From Arsenicibacter sp965247375 (lineage in GTDB: Bacteria > Bacteroidota > Bacteroidia > Cytophagales > Spirosomataceae), in contig CBDFHU010000032.1 of the NCBI GenBank assembly GCA_965247375.1, positions 1 through 64,000 on the forward strand: a DNA stretch of 64,000 nucleotides, in the 5' to 3' direction. The translations under genes and the position numbers were made by a program. The notes under the pieces were generated by a model. It ran no database searches. It was not told where the DNA came from and worked only from the letters and a program-made list of their open reading frames with translations. Shown here in pieces: positions 43,704 to 52,226 of the stretch. Position 1 is the first letter of the stretch. The number at the start of each line of letters is the position of its first letter.

Positions 43704-46349
43704 CTAACTTAATTCGGGTACTATCTTATTGAGGTTGTAGAAGATGATGTCGGGATTACCGGTTTCGTCTTCGTTCATGATCATACCAACTACCGCATCT
43801 TTCTGAATCCGGCCGGCCAGAATTTCTTTCGACAGCGCATTCAGCACCCGGCGTTGCAGTACCCGTTTCAGCGGACGGGCGCCAAACTGCTGATCAAACC
43901 CTTCGTTGCCAATGAAATCAAGCACTTCGTTATCGGCCTCAATGGCAATGCCCTGTTCGGCCAGCCGTTGCTGAATCTGCTTGAACTGAATGTTGACAAT
44001 CTTGCGGATTTCCTTCCGGGTAAGCGGCTGGAACATCACAATTTCGTCGATCCGGTTCAGAAACTCAGGCCGGATGGTCTGTTTCAGTAGTTCAAACACC
44101 TCGTCTTTGGTATCTTCCACAACCTGTTCCTGGTTGTGCGCATCCATCTGAGCGAAACGATCGCGGATGATGTGCGAGCCAATGTTGGAGGTCATGATGA
44201 TAATCGTATTCTTAAAGTTGGCGACCCGGCCTTTGTTGTCGGTCAGACGGCCATCGTCCAGCACCTGCAACAGGATGTTAAACACGTCCGGATGCGCTTT
44301 TTCAATTTCGTCCAGCAAAATAACGCTGTATGGTTTCCGGCGGACGGCTTCGGTCAGCTGACCACCTTCGTCGTAACCCACATAGCCCGGAGGCGCACCG
44401 ATCAACCGGCTTACGGCATGACGTTCCTGATACTCAGACATATCAATCCGGACAAGCGCGTTGTCGTCGTTGAACAGAAATTCGGCCAGGGCCTTCGCCA
44501 GCTCGGTCTTACCAACCCCGGTCGTACCGAGGAAAATAAATGAACCGATCGGACGTTTGGGGTCCTGCATACCGGCACGGCTCCGGCGAACGGCGTCGGC
44601 CACGACCTGAATCGCTTCTTCCTGACCAGCCACACGCTTGCCGAGTTCGTCTTCCAGGTGCAGGAGTTTTTCCCGCTCGCTCTGCATCATCCGGCTGACC
44701 GGGATACCGGTCCATTTAGCTACTACTTCGGCAATATCGTCGGCGGTTACCTCTTCCTGAAGCAGGGTTTTGGCATCCGTATCTTTATCTTTTTTGGTCA
44801 GATCGTCCAGACGGCTCTGCATTTCCGGCAGACGGCCATAGCGGATTTCGGCTACCTTGCCGTAATCACCGGCACGTTCGGCCTGTTCGGCTTCGAGCCG
44901 CAACTGATCCAGCTGTTCTTTGAGCGAACGCACTTCATTGACCGACTGTTTTTCGGTTTCCCAGCGCGCCTTGAGGCTGTTGCGCAGCTCGTTCAGATCA
45001 GCAATCTGTTTGTTCAGCACCGATTCTTTATCGACATCGTGTTCGCGGCGGATGGCTTCGCGCTCAATTTCGAGCTGCATCACACGGCGATTCAGTTCGT
45101 CCAGTTCTTCGGGGACCGAGTCAATTTCCAGCCGCATTTTTGCCGCTGCCTCGTCCATAAGGTCAATGGCCTTGTCTGGCAGGAAACGGTCCGAAATGTA
45201 GCGGTTTGAGAGCTCTACGGCCGCAATCACAGCGTCATCCTTAATCCGGACCCCGTGGTGCAGTTCGTATTTTTCCTTAATACCCCGCAGAATCGAGATG
45301 GCATCGGGTACATCCGGCTCATCAACCAGAACAGTCTGGAACCGGCGTTCGAGTGCTTTGTCTTTCTCGATATATTTCTGGTATTCCTTCAGCGTGGTAG
45401 CACCGATGGTATGTAGTTCGCCACGGGCGAGTGCGGGTTTCAGCAGGTTGGCTGCGTCCATAGCACCGTCGCCGGCACCAGCACCGATCAGCGTATGAAT
45501 CTCGTCAATGAACAGAACGATTTCGCCTTCTGAGTCCGTAACTTCCTTAATAACGGCTTTCAGACGCTCCTCAAATTCACCTTTATATTTAGCCCCCGCC
45601 ACGAGCAAGCCCATGTCGAGCGAGACAATCGTTTTTGATTTCAGGTTCTCCGGCACGTCGCCCTGCACAATCCGCTGGGCAAGTCCTTCGACAATGGCGG
45701 TTTTACCGACGCCCGGCTCACCAATCAGCATCGGGTTATTTTTGGTCCGGCGGCTCAGAATCTGAAGCACGCGGCGGATTTCTTCGTCCCGGCCAATCAC
45801 AGGGTCAATTTTACCTGCTTTAGCCAGTTCATTTAAGTTCTTACTGTATCGTTCGAGCGAGCGATACTTAGCTTCTGCATTTTGATCTTTCACAGGGTTA
45901 TTTTTACCTCTAAGTTCTTTGATCGCTTCTTTTATCGCTTTTTCGCTGAATCCGGCGTCCTTCATCAGCGTGGCAACCGAATCTTTACCGCCTGCCAGTC
46001 CGACCAGTAAGACCTCGACACTGACATAGTCATCGCCGAATTCCTTAATCAGGCTGGTGGCTCGTTGCAGGGCGGCATTCAGGTCGCTGCCCAAATAAAT
46101 ATTGGCCGATCCGCCTGCGCCCACCGATACTTTCGGATAACCGTTGATGATGGCGTCGAGCGCCAGTGTCAGCCGGTTTGGGGTAATGCCCGTTTTTTTG
46201 GCAAGGTAGCCAATGGTGTTCGGATCTTCATCCAGAATCGCTTTCAGTACGTGCCCTGTTTCGACAGCCTGCTGCTGGTTCCCCTGCGCAATTTGAGCTG
46301 CCTGCTGAATAATTTCCTGGGCTTTTATGGTATAGTTATTAAAGTTCAT
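43704..46349 (-). CDS. clpB: ATP-dependent chaperone ClpB
   Basis: A disaggregase of 881 residues that works with DnaK to rescue aggregated proteins. The N domain (about 1-145) is followed by AAA-1 with Walker A GEPGVGKTAIV and Walker B VLFIDEIHTL, the coiled-coil middle domain (about 400-520), and AAA-2 with GTTGVGKTELAK and ILLDEIEKAHPD. It ends with a C-terminal domain (QQFGARPLKRVLQRRVLNAL). A promoter-like TTG-N21-GAGATTTG lies 55-86 bases upstream. It is monocistronic. Confidence 0.97.
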   Translation of the reverse strand: MNFNNYTIKAQEIIQQAAQIAQGNQQQAVETGHVLKAILDEDPNTIGYLAKKTGITPNRLTLALDAIINGYPKVSVGAGGSANIYLGSDLNAALQRATSLIKEFGDDYVSVEVLLVGLAGGKDSVATLMKDAGFSEKAIKEAIKELRGKNNPVKDQNAEAKYRSLERYSKNLNELAKAGKIDPVIGRDEEIRRVLQILSRRTKNNPMLIGEPGVGKTAIVEGLAQRIVQGDVPENLKSKTIVSLDMGLLVAGAKYKGEFEERLKAVIKEVTDSEGEIVLFIDEIHTLIGAGAGDGAMDAANLLKPALARGELHTIGATTLKEYQKYIEKDKALERRFQTVLVDEPDVPDAISILRGIKEKYELHHGVRIKDDAVIAAVELSNRYISDRFLPDKAIDLMDEAAAKMRLEIDSVPEELDELNRRVMQLEIEREAIRREHDVDKESVLNKQIADLNELRNSLKARWETEKQSVNEVRSLKEQLDQLRLEAEQAERAGDYGKVAEIRYGRLPEMQSRLDDLTKKDKDTDAKTLLQEEVTADDIAEVVAKWTGIPVSRMMQSEREKLLHLEDELGKRVAGQEEAIQVVADAVRRSRAGMQDPKRPIGSFIFLGTTGVGKTELAKALAEFLFNDDNALVRIDMSEYQERHAVSRLIGAPPGYVGYDEGGQLTEAVRRKPYSVILLDEIEKAHPDVFNILLQVLDDGRLTDNKGRVANFKNTIIIMTSNIGSHIIRDRFAQMDAHNQEQVVEDTKDEVFELLKQTIRPEFLNRIDEIVMFQPLTRKEIRKIVNIQFKQIQQRLAEQGIAIEADNEVLDFIGNEGFDQQFGARPLKRVLQRRVLNALSKEILAGRIQKDAVVGMIMNEDETGNPDIIFYNLNKIVPELS

Positions 46350-46403
46350 GGCCTTAGGTATCCTTATAAATTATGGATTTGTTGTTTGCTACGGGTATAT
46401 AAA

Positions 46404-46435
46404 CAAATCTCAGGCCAGGGGTGTTATGCTGACAA
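46404..46435 (-). promoter_or_regulatory. Candidate clpB promoter
   Basis: On the minus strand a TTG (46433-46435) is followed after 21 bases by GAGATTTG (46404-46411), 7 of 8 symbols of the TAnnTTTG pattern, 55 bases before the clpB start. I found no CIRCE-type repeat. Confidence 0.35.
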
Positions 46436-46529
46436 TTTGACCAAAAACAGCACATTTTGTTGCTGAAAGGTGTCAATTTGACGTATTGGTCCTGAGTTTT
46501 GTAGTCAGTATGTCGGTCAATGCATTGTA

Positions 46530-46551
46530 GAGCCGCAACATCTTGCGGCTC
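46530..46551. repeat. Hairpin repeat copy 1, GAGCCGCAA family
   Basis: GAGCCGCAA (46530-46538) and TTGCGGCTC (46543-46551) around CATC. It is preceded by GTA, as in the third copy. No T-run on either strand. Confidence 0.75.
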
Positions 46552-46656
46552 AAACGCCGGCAGGAGGCGTGGAGGTAACGTTGAGTCGAAAAGTTATACG
46601 TTTGGCGGGTGATCTTCAATACGATTCGGACCGGATTCAATCTATTGAAATGGCAC

Positions 46657-46685
46657 AAAAAAAGAGCCGCAAGATGTTGCGGCTC
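46657..46685 (-). terminator. Hairpin repeat copy 2, acts as minus-strand terminator
   Basis: GAGCCGCAA (46664-46672) and TTGCGGCTC (46677-46685) around GATG. On the minus strand it is followed by seven T. It is a back-up terminator for the nitroreductase operon and the same stem as copies 1 and 3. Confidence 0.7.
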
Positions 46686-46704
46686 CGGTTCACTGGAATG
46701 GTAT

Positions 46705-46732
46705 CAAAAAAAGCCGCAATATCTTGCGGCTC
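46705..46732 (-). terminator. Hairpin repeat copy 3, terminator of nitroreductase operon
   Basis: AGCCGCAA (46712-46719) and TTGCGGCT (46724-46731) around TATC, followed on the minus strand by seven T. It lies 5 bases beyond the nitroreductase stop. The 387-base gap 46350-46736 holds these three hairpins and the clpB promoter region, and no gene. Confidence 0.75.
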
Positions 46733-46736
46733 TACG

Positions 46737-47366
46737 TTATGCGGCGATAAACAGCTCTTCGGCGGAACGGCGTACTTTAGGCGCGCTGGCCAGGAAATCG
46801 CGCTCAGTGTCGCGGTAGCCTAGTACCAGAATCGACACACTGCGCAGGCCTTTGGCCGGTAGGTCCAGAATTTCGTCGAGGGCAGCACTATTAAAGCCTT
46901 CCATCGGCGTGGCGTCAACGCCTTCAGTGGCAGCAGCAACCAGCCCGGTACCTAAGGCAATATAAGACTGGCGGGCCATCCAGTCAGCATTCTGTTCCGG
47001 TGTACGGTTGAGAATGTTGCCTTTGATAGATGTCGCAAACGGAGCCAGTTTTTCAGGGTCCTGATGGCGGGTGTCGGCAATCAGCTGGATGTAGTCGTCA
47101 ATTTGTTTTTCTTCCAGCTTTGTCCACGACGCAAACACCAGAACGTGAGAACCTTCAACGATCTGCGGTTGCGGGCAAGCCTTTTCGTGGATTAATCCTT
47201 TCAGCTCCGGATTGTCGATCACAATCACATTATACGGCTGAAGGCCAATGGAAGAAGCAGAAAGCCGGATGGCTTCCAGAATCGTGTTAATTTTGTCGTC
47301 CGGTACTTTTTCACCGGTCATTTTTTTGGCAGCGTACCGCCAGTTTAAGGCATCAATTAATTCCAT
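46737..47366 (-). CDS. Nitroreductase family NAD(P)H-dependent oxidoreductase
   Basis: A flavin (FMN) oxidoreductase of 209 residues. The start at 47366 (MELIDALNWRYAAKKMTGEK) is typical of the family; the longer reading from 47432 lacks it. Other blocks are IRLSASSIGLQPYNVIVIDN (FMN binding), ARQSYIALGTGLVAAATEGV, PMEGFN and ILVLGYRDTERDF. It is a likely NfsB-like quinone or nitro reductase. It is the last gene of a TetR operon (TetR, DsbA-like, nitroreductase), a combination that suggests defence against redox-active or electrophilic compounds. Confidence 0.92.
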   Translation of the reverse strand: MELIDALNWRYAAKKMTGEKVPDDKINTILEAIRLSASSIGLQPYNVIVIDNPELKGLIHEKACPQPQIVEGSHVLVFASWTKLEEKQIDDYIQLIADTRHQDPEKLAPFATSIKGNILNRTPEQNADWMARQSYIALGTGLVAAATEGVDATPMEGFNSAALDEILDLPAKGLRSVSILVLGYRDTERDFLASAPKVRRSAEELFIAA

Positions 47367-47432
47367 AGGTTTAAAAAATCTTGTTTTCCAGGTAATATGA
47401 TTTATGGATGGGTGGAGGCAAGTGGTATTCAT

Positions 47433-48152
47433 TTAGATAGCGCAGCCGTCTTCAGGGGTGCAGGTAGAGGCATCGTCATTCAGAATAACGGGCTTCGGCT
47501 GCGTTTTTTCCCATTCCGACCACGATGTCTGCAAGGCATTTAAAAACGTCTGTGGCTGTTGTGCACCGGAAACGGCATAGCGGCGGTTCAGTACAAAAAA
47601 CGGCACGCCACGGGCACCTACCTGCTGTGCTTCATAGACTTCACGCTGAACGTCTTCGAGAAAGCGGTCGGATTGTAATACGTCTGCTACCTCTTCTTTG
47701 GCCAGACCAATTTCACTTGCCAGCTCAACGAGGGTATCAAAATCGTCGATGTTGCGGCCTTCTGTAAAATAGGCGCGGAATAGCCGCTCTTCAATGGCAT
47801 CGCCCAGTCCTTTTGTTTTGGCCAGCTGAATAACGCGGTGTGCATTGATGGCATTGGCCACCACGGCACGGTCAAAGTCATACGTCAGCCCTACTTCACG
47901 GGCCATGCCGGTTACCTGTTCGCCGATAGCCTTCGCCTGATCTACGCTCCAGCCTTTGTTTTCGGCCAGGTATTCGTGAATGGTCTTGTCCGGATCTGTC
48001 TGCATATCCGGGTTCAGCAGAAAACTTTTCCACGTAATCTTTACCTGATCCCGTTGCGGAAACTGGCTGAGCGCCTGCTCAAATTTACGTTTACCGATGT
48101 AGCAAAAGGGGCACATTACGTCGCTCCAGATTTCTACTTCCATGGCTGCCAT
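47433..48152 (-). CDS. DsbA family oxidoreductase, FrnE-like, cytoplasmic
   Basis: A 239-residue protein with a thioredoxin fold and helical insert. The redox motif is CPFC (Cys14, Cys17) in WSDVMCPFCYIG, and the cis-proline segment is GARGVPFFVLNRRYAVSGAQ. There is no signal peptide, so it belongs to the FrnE-type cytoplasmic branch linked to polyketide modification and oxidative-stress tolerance. An internal ATG at 48143 is an alternative start. It is the first gene after the TetR regulator, with an operator copy (48192-48202) in the intergenic gap. Confidence 0.9.
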   Translation of the reverse strand: MAAMEVEIWSDVMCPFCYIGKRKFEQALSQFPQRDQVKITWKSFLLNPDMQTDPDKTIHEYLAENKGWSVDQAKAIGEQVTGMAREVGLTYDFDRAVVANAINAHRVIQLAKTKGLGDAIEERLFRAYFTEGRNIDDFDTLVELASEIGLAKEEVADVLQSDRFLEDVQREVYEAQQVGARGVPFFVLNRRYAVSGAQQPQTFLNALQTSWSEWEKTQPKPVILNDDASTCTPEDGCAI

Positions 48153-48191
48153 ATCTATTTTGTTTCTTTATTTTATGACTGTTATAAAAAA

Positions 48192-48202
48192 TAACACTGT
48201 TA
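48192..48202. promoter_or_regulatory. TetR operator candidate before the DsbA-like gene
   Basis: TAACACTGTTA, an 11-bp palindrome in the 68-base gap between the TetR stop and the DsbA-like start. A second half-like CTGTTATAAA lies at 48179-48188. The same 11-mer, in reverse orientation, is at 48845-48855. Confidence 0.68.
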
Positions 48203-48220
48203 GCAAAAAGGCTAAAAAAA

Positions 48221-48822
48221 TCAGACGACCAGCGCCTTGATAAAACCGTAGATGGCATCTTCCAACACTAGTTCACTGAGCTCGTCAGGAGTTGCACTAC
48301 GGTTAATCATCTGAATGGAAACCAGACCGTGCAGAATCGACCAGAAGGTATGAAACTTCAGGAACGCATTCGTGTCCGGTTGTTTGCTGTGCGCAATTAC
48401 TTTTTCAATCAGCGATATCATCATGACCGAAAACGCCTGAATCTCCGGAACCTGACGCGCCCGTTCACAGGGCGGAAGACCCATCCCAAACATCAGCTGG
48501 TAGGTCGCCTGATTCGCAAACGCGAAGTCCCAGTAGGCTTTACCGGCAATCTCCAGCTGCCGGCACGACCGGTCCTCTTCGCTTAACTGTGCTTCGATGT
48601 GCTCTCTCAACTGCCGGAATCCTTCCTTGACGAACTCCAGCATGATGGCCTCTTTGCTCTCGAAGTGGTTGTAAATGACCGGCACACTGTATTCAATAGC
48701 GTCGGCAATTTTCCGGATCGAAATAGCCTGCCAGCCTTCAGTCTGGATAATGGTCCAGGCTGCTGTCAGAATGCTGTTCCGTACCTCTTCTTTTGCCGTT
48801 GTTTCCGTTCTAATACGCCCAT
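48221..48822 (-). CDS. TetR/AcrR family repressor, frameshifted in this sequence
   Basis: A repressor of 200 residues after correction. The true start is the ATG at 48822 (MGVLERKQRQK), and the helix-turn-helix continues in another frame (EEVRNSILTAAWTIIQTEGW, ISIRKIADAIEYSVPVIYNHFESK). The two frames join when the T4 run at 48791-48794 (A4 on the minus strand) is lengthened by one. The C-terminal domain ends FIKALVV. The 11-bp palindrome TAACAGTGTTA lies 23 bases upstream, and a second copy follows the gene, so it probably controls itself and the DsbA-nitroreductase pair. Confidence 0.88.
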
Positions 48823-48844
48823 GATTGATGTGTGTTAGCCTTTA

Positions 48845-48855
48845 TAACAGTGTTA
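48845..48855. promoter_or_regulatory. TetR operator candidate before its own gene
   Basis: TAACAGTGTTA, the reverse complement of the site at 48192-48202, 23 bases upstream of the TetR start. Confidence 0.65.
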
Positions 48856-48947
48856 ACTTTTTTGATATGCGTTAAGTTCCGGCATACGATTAAATAGTGT
48901 ATAGGGTAGTAAAATAACCGGATTTGACCTTGTTTCGCCCGTTTAGG

Positions 48948-48978
48948 TTGTCCATAAGCGAAACAATGCGTAGTATTG
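48948..48978 (+). promoter_or_regulatory. Candidate superoxide dismutase promoter
   Basis: TTG (48948-48950), 20 bases, then TAGTATTG (48971-48978), which is one base off TAnnTTTG. The start codon is 46 bases further. Confidence 0.5.
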
Positions 48979-49023
48979 GCCGTTCTTACAAAAAAGACTT
49001 TTTACTCTAACCATCTCACGCGT

Positions 49024-49716
49024 ATGAATCGCTCAGAATTTCTGAAGCTTACGTTTGGCATAACGGTAGGTATGAGCGCCCTGCGTTCATTTGCATCATC
49101 AACAGGTCAGGCTGGCGGTCCATTTACCCTGGCGCCGCTGCCGTTTGATTCGGGTGCCCTCGAACCTCATATCGATAAACTGACGATGGAGATTCACCAC
49201 GGCAAACACCATAAAGCATACGTTGACAACCTGAACAAAGCCGTCGCCGGTACCGACATGGCTAAAATGTCGATTGAGGACCTGGTACGCAGTGTTGACA
49301 GCAAAACCCCGGCGGCCGTACGCAACAACGCAGGCGGTCACTGGAACCATACATTTTTCTGGAGCATTCTGGGACCAAACGCAGGCGGTGCGCCTAAAGG
49401 AGCATTGGCGGATGCAATCAACAAGAAATTCGGCTCGTTCGACAAATTCAAGGAAGAATGGGCGAAGGCAGCAACCGGCCGCTTCGGCTCGGGCTGGGTA
49501 TGGCTGATCAAAAACGGCAACGATATCGAGATCGTATCAACGCCGAATCAGGACAACCCGCTGATGAAACTGGCGGAGAAGCCGGGGACGCCGATTATGG
49601 GCCTTGACGTGTGGGAACATGCTTACTACCTGAAGTACCAGAACAAGCGCCCTGACTATGTGGCGGCTGTCTGGAACGTATTCGACTGGAACAAAATCGG
49701 CCAGAATTTTAAATAA
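49024..49716 (+). CDS. Fe/Mn superoxide dismutase with an export signal
   Basis: Converts superoxide to peroxide and oxygen. It has 230 residues. Metal ligands fit the family: a His in MEIHHGKHH (about 58), His109 (GGHWNHTFFW), Asp195 and His199 (DVWEHAYYLKY). The start at 49024 gives MNRSEFLKLTFGITVGMSAL, which looks like a Tat signal with only one of the two arginines, so periplasmic location is likely but the export route is uncertain. It is monocistronic with a strong terminator. Confidence 0.95.
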   Translation: MNRSEFLKLTFGITVGMSALRSFASSTGQAGGPFTLAPLPFDSGALEPHIDKLTMEIHHGKHHKAYVDNLNKAVAGTDMAKMSIEDLVRSVDSKTPAAVRNNAGGHWNHTFFWSILGPNAGGAPKGALADAINKKFGSFDKFKEEWAKAATGRFGSGWVWLIKNGNDIEIVSTPNQDNPLMKLAEKPGTPIMGLDVWEHAYYLKYQNKRPDYVAAVWNVFDWNKIGQNFK

Positions 49717-49734
49717 GCCGGTTCGTCAAATAAG

Positions 49735-49776
49735 ACAAAACGGGACATCATCCGGCAGGGTGGTGTCCCGTTTTGT
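49735..49776 (+). terminator. Terminator of the superoxide dismutase gene
   Basis: ACAAAACGGGACATCA (49735-49750) pairs with TGGTGTCCCGTTTTGT (49761-49776), with one G:T. Nothing else is seen in 49777-49961. Confidence 0.85.
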
Positions 49777-49961
49777 TAAGTAGTTACTGGTAAGGAAGTT
49801 ATCTGGGTAATTTCTGTCTGCTGGTAAGGTCACATGATAAGCAAACTACCCGACAATTTGCAAAGGGGGCTTTCCTTGTCGTAACTTCGTACATCAACTG
49901 GTGTGATGCACGGGACGGGCGGGTCTTCATCCCCGCAGCTGTCTCCTGAAACAAGAAAATT

Positions 49962-50921
49962 ATGGCAGAAGAAGTGTTATATGATGAAATACCGTCGCTC
50001 GATCTGGCGGATTTCACGTCGGGCGATCCGGCCCGGAAACAGGCGTTTGTCGAAGCACTCGGCAGCGCTTTCAACAATATCGGTTTTGTGGCTATCCGTA
50101 ACCACGGCCTGACGAATGAGTTAACCGATAAGCTGTATGGCTCGGTAACGGAGTTTTTCAAGGCACCTGACGAGGTGAAACGCAAGTACGAACACCTCGA
50201 ACTGAACGGGCAGCGCGGTTATGTCGGCAAAGGCCGCGAAACCGCGAAAGGCTTCAAAGTGGCTGATTTGAAGGAATTTTACCATGTCGGTCAGCCGGAA
50301 CCGGTGGGTGAGATGCCCGACAACGTATTTCCCGACGAATATCCGGACTTTAAGGAAAATACGCTGACGGCTTACCAGACGCTGGAAGCTGCCGGTAAAA
50401 ACCTGCTGCGTGCCATCGCTATTTATCTGGAATTACCGGAAGATTACTTTGAGGATAAAGTCAAGAGCGGCGACAGCATTCTGCGGGCGATTCACTACTT
50501 CCCGCTTGACCCGAATACGGTTCCGGAAGGTGCAGTACGGGCAGCGGCGCACGGCGATATTAACCTGATTACGCTTCTGATGGGGGCAAGCGCGGATGGC
50601 CTTGAAGTGCTCCGCCGCGACGGGGTGTGGATTCCGATTACGGCCCTGCCGGATCAGGTAGTGGTCAACGTTGGTGATATGCTGGACCGGTTAACGAACC
50701 ATAAGCTGAAGTCTACCATTCACCGCGTGGTGAACCCGCCGCGTGAGAAAATGAATACATCCCGTTTCTCGATTCCGTTTTTTATGCACCCGCGCGGCAA
50801 CATGAACCTGACGTCGCTGGCGAGCTGCGTTGATACTGAGCATCCTAAGTTGTACACCGACATGACTGCCGGTGAGTTTCTGGATGAGCGTTTGCGTGAA
50901 CTGGGCCTGAAGAAAGCGTAG
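49962..50921 (+). CDS. 2-oxoglutarate/Fe(II) oxygenase, isopenicillin-N-synthase family
   Basis: A non-haem iron oxygenase of 319 residues. The N-terminal DIOX_N region has GSAFNNIGFVAIRNHGL. The iron facial triad is His197, Asp199 (AAAHGDINLITLL) and His254 (STIHRVVN), and Arg268 in RFSIPFFMHP would bind 2-oxoglutarate. Substrate unknown; bacterial members include ethylene-forming enzyme-like and small-molecule hydroxylases. It is a single gene followed by a terminator. Confidence 0.9.
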   Translation: MAEEVLYDEIPSLDLADFTSGDPARKQAFVEALGSAFNNIGFVAIRNHGLTNELTDKLYGSVTEFFKAPDEVKRKYEHLELNGQRGYVGKGRETAKGFKVADLKEFYHVGQPEPVGEMPDNVFPDEYPDFKENTLTAYQTLEAAGKNLLRAIAIYLELPEDYFEDKVKSGDSILRAIHYFPLDPNTVPEGAVRAAAHGDINLITLLMGASADGLEVLRRDGVWIPITALPDQVVVNVGDMLDRLTNHKLKSTIHRVVNPPREKMNTSRFSIPFFMHPRGNMNLTSLASCVDTEHPKLYTDMTAGEFLDERLRELGLKKA

Positions 50922-50946
50922 TTCCATAATTTTTTGTTACTTCGTG

Positions 50947-51013
50947 GGGTTAGAACCCGGCTTTTCGGCACTTTTGTGGCCATAAGCGAGGGTTCTGACC
51001 CTCTTTTTTTTTT
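50947..51013 (+). terminator. Terminator after the oxygenase gene
   Basis: GGGTTAGAACCC (50948-50959) can pair with GGGTTCTGACCC (50991-51002) with one mismatch, followed by about ten T (51004-51013). It ends just 6 bases before the chrA start. Confidence 0.6.
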
Positions 51014-51018
51014 CATCA

Positions 51019-52221
51019 ATGGCTAGTTACTTACCTCACGTCAAACCCGTACGCAAGATCCGGTATCTCATCTTTCTGAAAGATGTACTGATTCTGGCGT
51101 TAACTACGTTTGGCGGACCACAGGTGCATCTGGCCATGATGTATGAGCGATTTGTAAAAAAACGCCATTATCTGACTGAAGATGAGTTGCTTGAGCTGAA
51201 TGCACTCTGTCAGATTTTACCGGGACCAACGTCTACCCAGACTATTACCGCGTTGGGTTTCCGGATCGGCGGGCCGAATCTCGCTTATCTGTCGCTATTT
51301 ATCTGGGCCTTGCCGGGTGTAACTGTGATGACCATCGCGGCAATGGGCGTGTATTATCTCGAAAGGCATAACCTGTCCCTACAGTTTACCCGGTTTATTC
51401 AGCCGATGGCCGTCGGGTTTCTGGTATCTGCCGGTTACCGTATCGGGAAAAAAGTGGTTAAAAACCGTGTAGATCTGATCCTGCTGGTGCTGGCGGCGGT
51501 AGCGGCTTATGTGTTCCGGTCGCCGTATATGACCCCCGTTGTGTTGCTGGTGGGCGGGATAACCACCGCGTTTACCTACGAAAAGCAGCAGGTTATGGAT
51601 AAAAAGCCAATTCATATTGAATGGTCGAATTTCATTCTCTGGATCGGCGTGCTGGTGGTGGCGGCGATTATGGGTGCGTTGACGAACTGGCTGCCCATCC
51701 GGTTGTTCGAGAACTTTTACCGGAACGGGAGTCTGGTGTTCGGCGGTGGTCAGGTGCTGACGCCGATGCTGTATACCGAATTTGTTGAATTTAAACAGTA
51801 CCTGTCGCCGGAAGAATTTCTGTCGGGGCTGGGGCTGGTGCAGGCCATACCCGGACCGGTATTTTCCTTTGCCTCCTATATCGGGGCGCTGTCAATGCGG
51901 CAGGAAGGCTTTCACGGTCAGCTGCTCGGGAGTATGGCTTCGACCCTCGGCATTTTTCTGCCGGGTACGTTTCTGATCTTCTTTGTGTATCATTTCTGGG
52001 ATCAGCTGAAGCGTTACCGGGCCGTCCGCGCGTCACTGGAAGGCATCAATGCTGCCAGTTCGGGCCTGACCGCAGCGGCAGCGATTGTGCTGTTTGAGCC
52101 CATGGCGCTGGACTGGCAAATGCTGCTGGTTGTCCTGGCGACCATTCTGCTCCTGGAGTTTACGAAAGTGCCGCCTTTTGTGCTGATTATCGGAGGCCTG
52201 CTGCTGGGGTTGGTGATTTGA
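51019..52221 (+). CDS. chrA: ChrA family chromate transporter
   Basis: A membrane protein of 400 residues with two CHR repeats, each opened by a glycine-rich signature (TTFGGPQVHLAMM near residue 30; VFGGGQVLTPMLYTEF near 240) and followed by LPGPTSTQ or IPGPVFSFASY. Long-form CHR proteins pump chromate out of the cell; many homologues have unproven substrates. The T-run of the preceding terminator forms its leader, so the promoter must overlap the previous gene region or the terminator must be leaky. Confidence 0.9.
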   Translation: MASYLPHVKPVRKIRYLIFLKDVLILALTTFGGPQVHLAMMYERFVKKRHYLTEDELLELNALCQILPGPTSTQTITALGFRIGGPNLAYLSLFIWALPGVTVMTIAAMGVYYLERHNLSLQFTRFIQPMAVGFLVSAGYRIGKKVVKNRVDLILLVLAAVAAYVFRSPYMTPVVLLVGGITTAFTYEKQQVMDKKPIHIEWSNFILWIGVLVVAAIMGALTNWLPIRLFENFYRNGSLVFGGGQVLTPMLYTEFVEFKQYLSPEEFLSGLGLVQAIPGPVFSFASYIGALSMRQEGFHGQLLGSMASTLGIFLPGTFLIFFVYHFWDQLKRYRAVRASLEGINAASSGLTAAAAIVLFEPMALDWQMLLVVLATILLLEFTKVPPFVLIIGGLLLGLVI

Positions 52222-52226
52222 GACGG

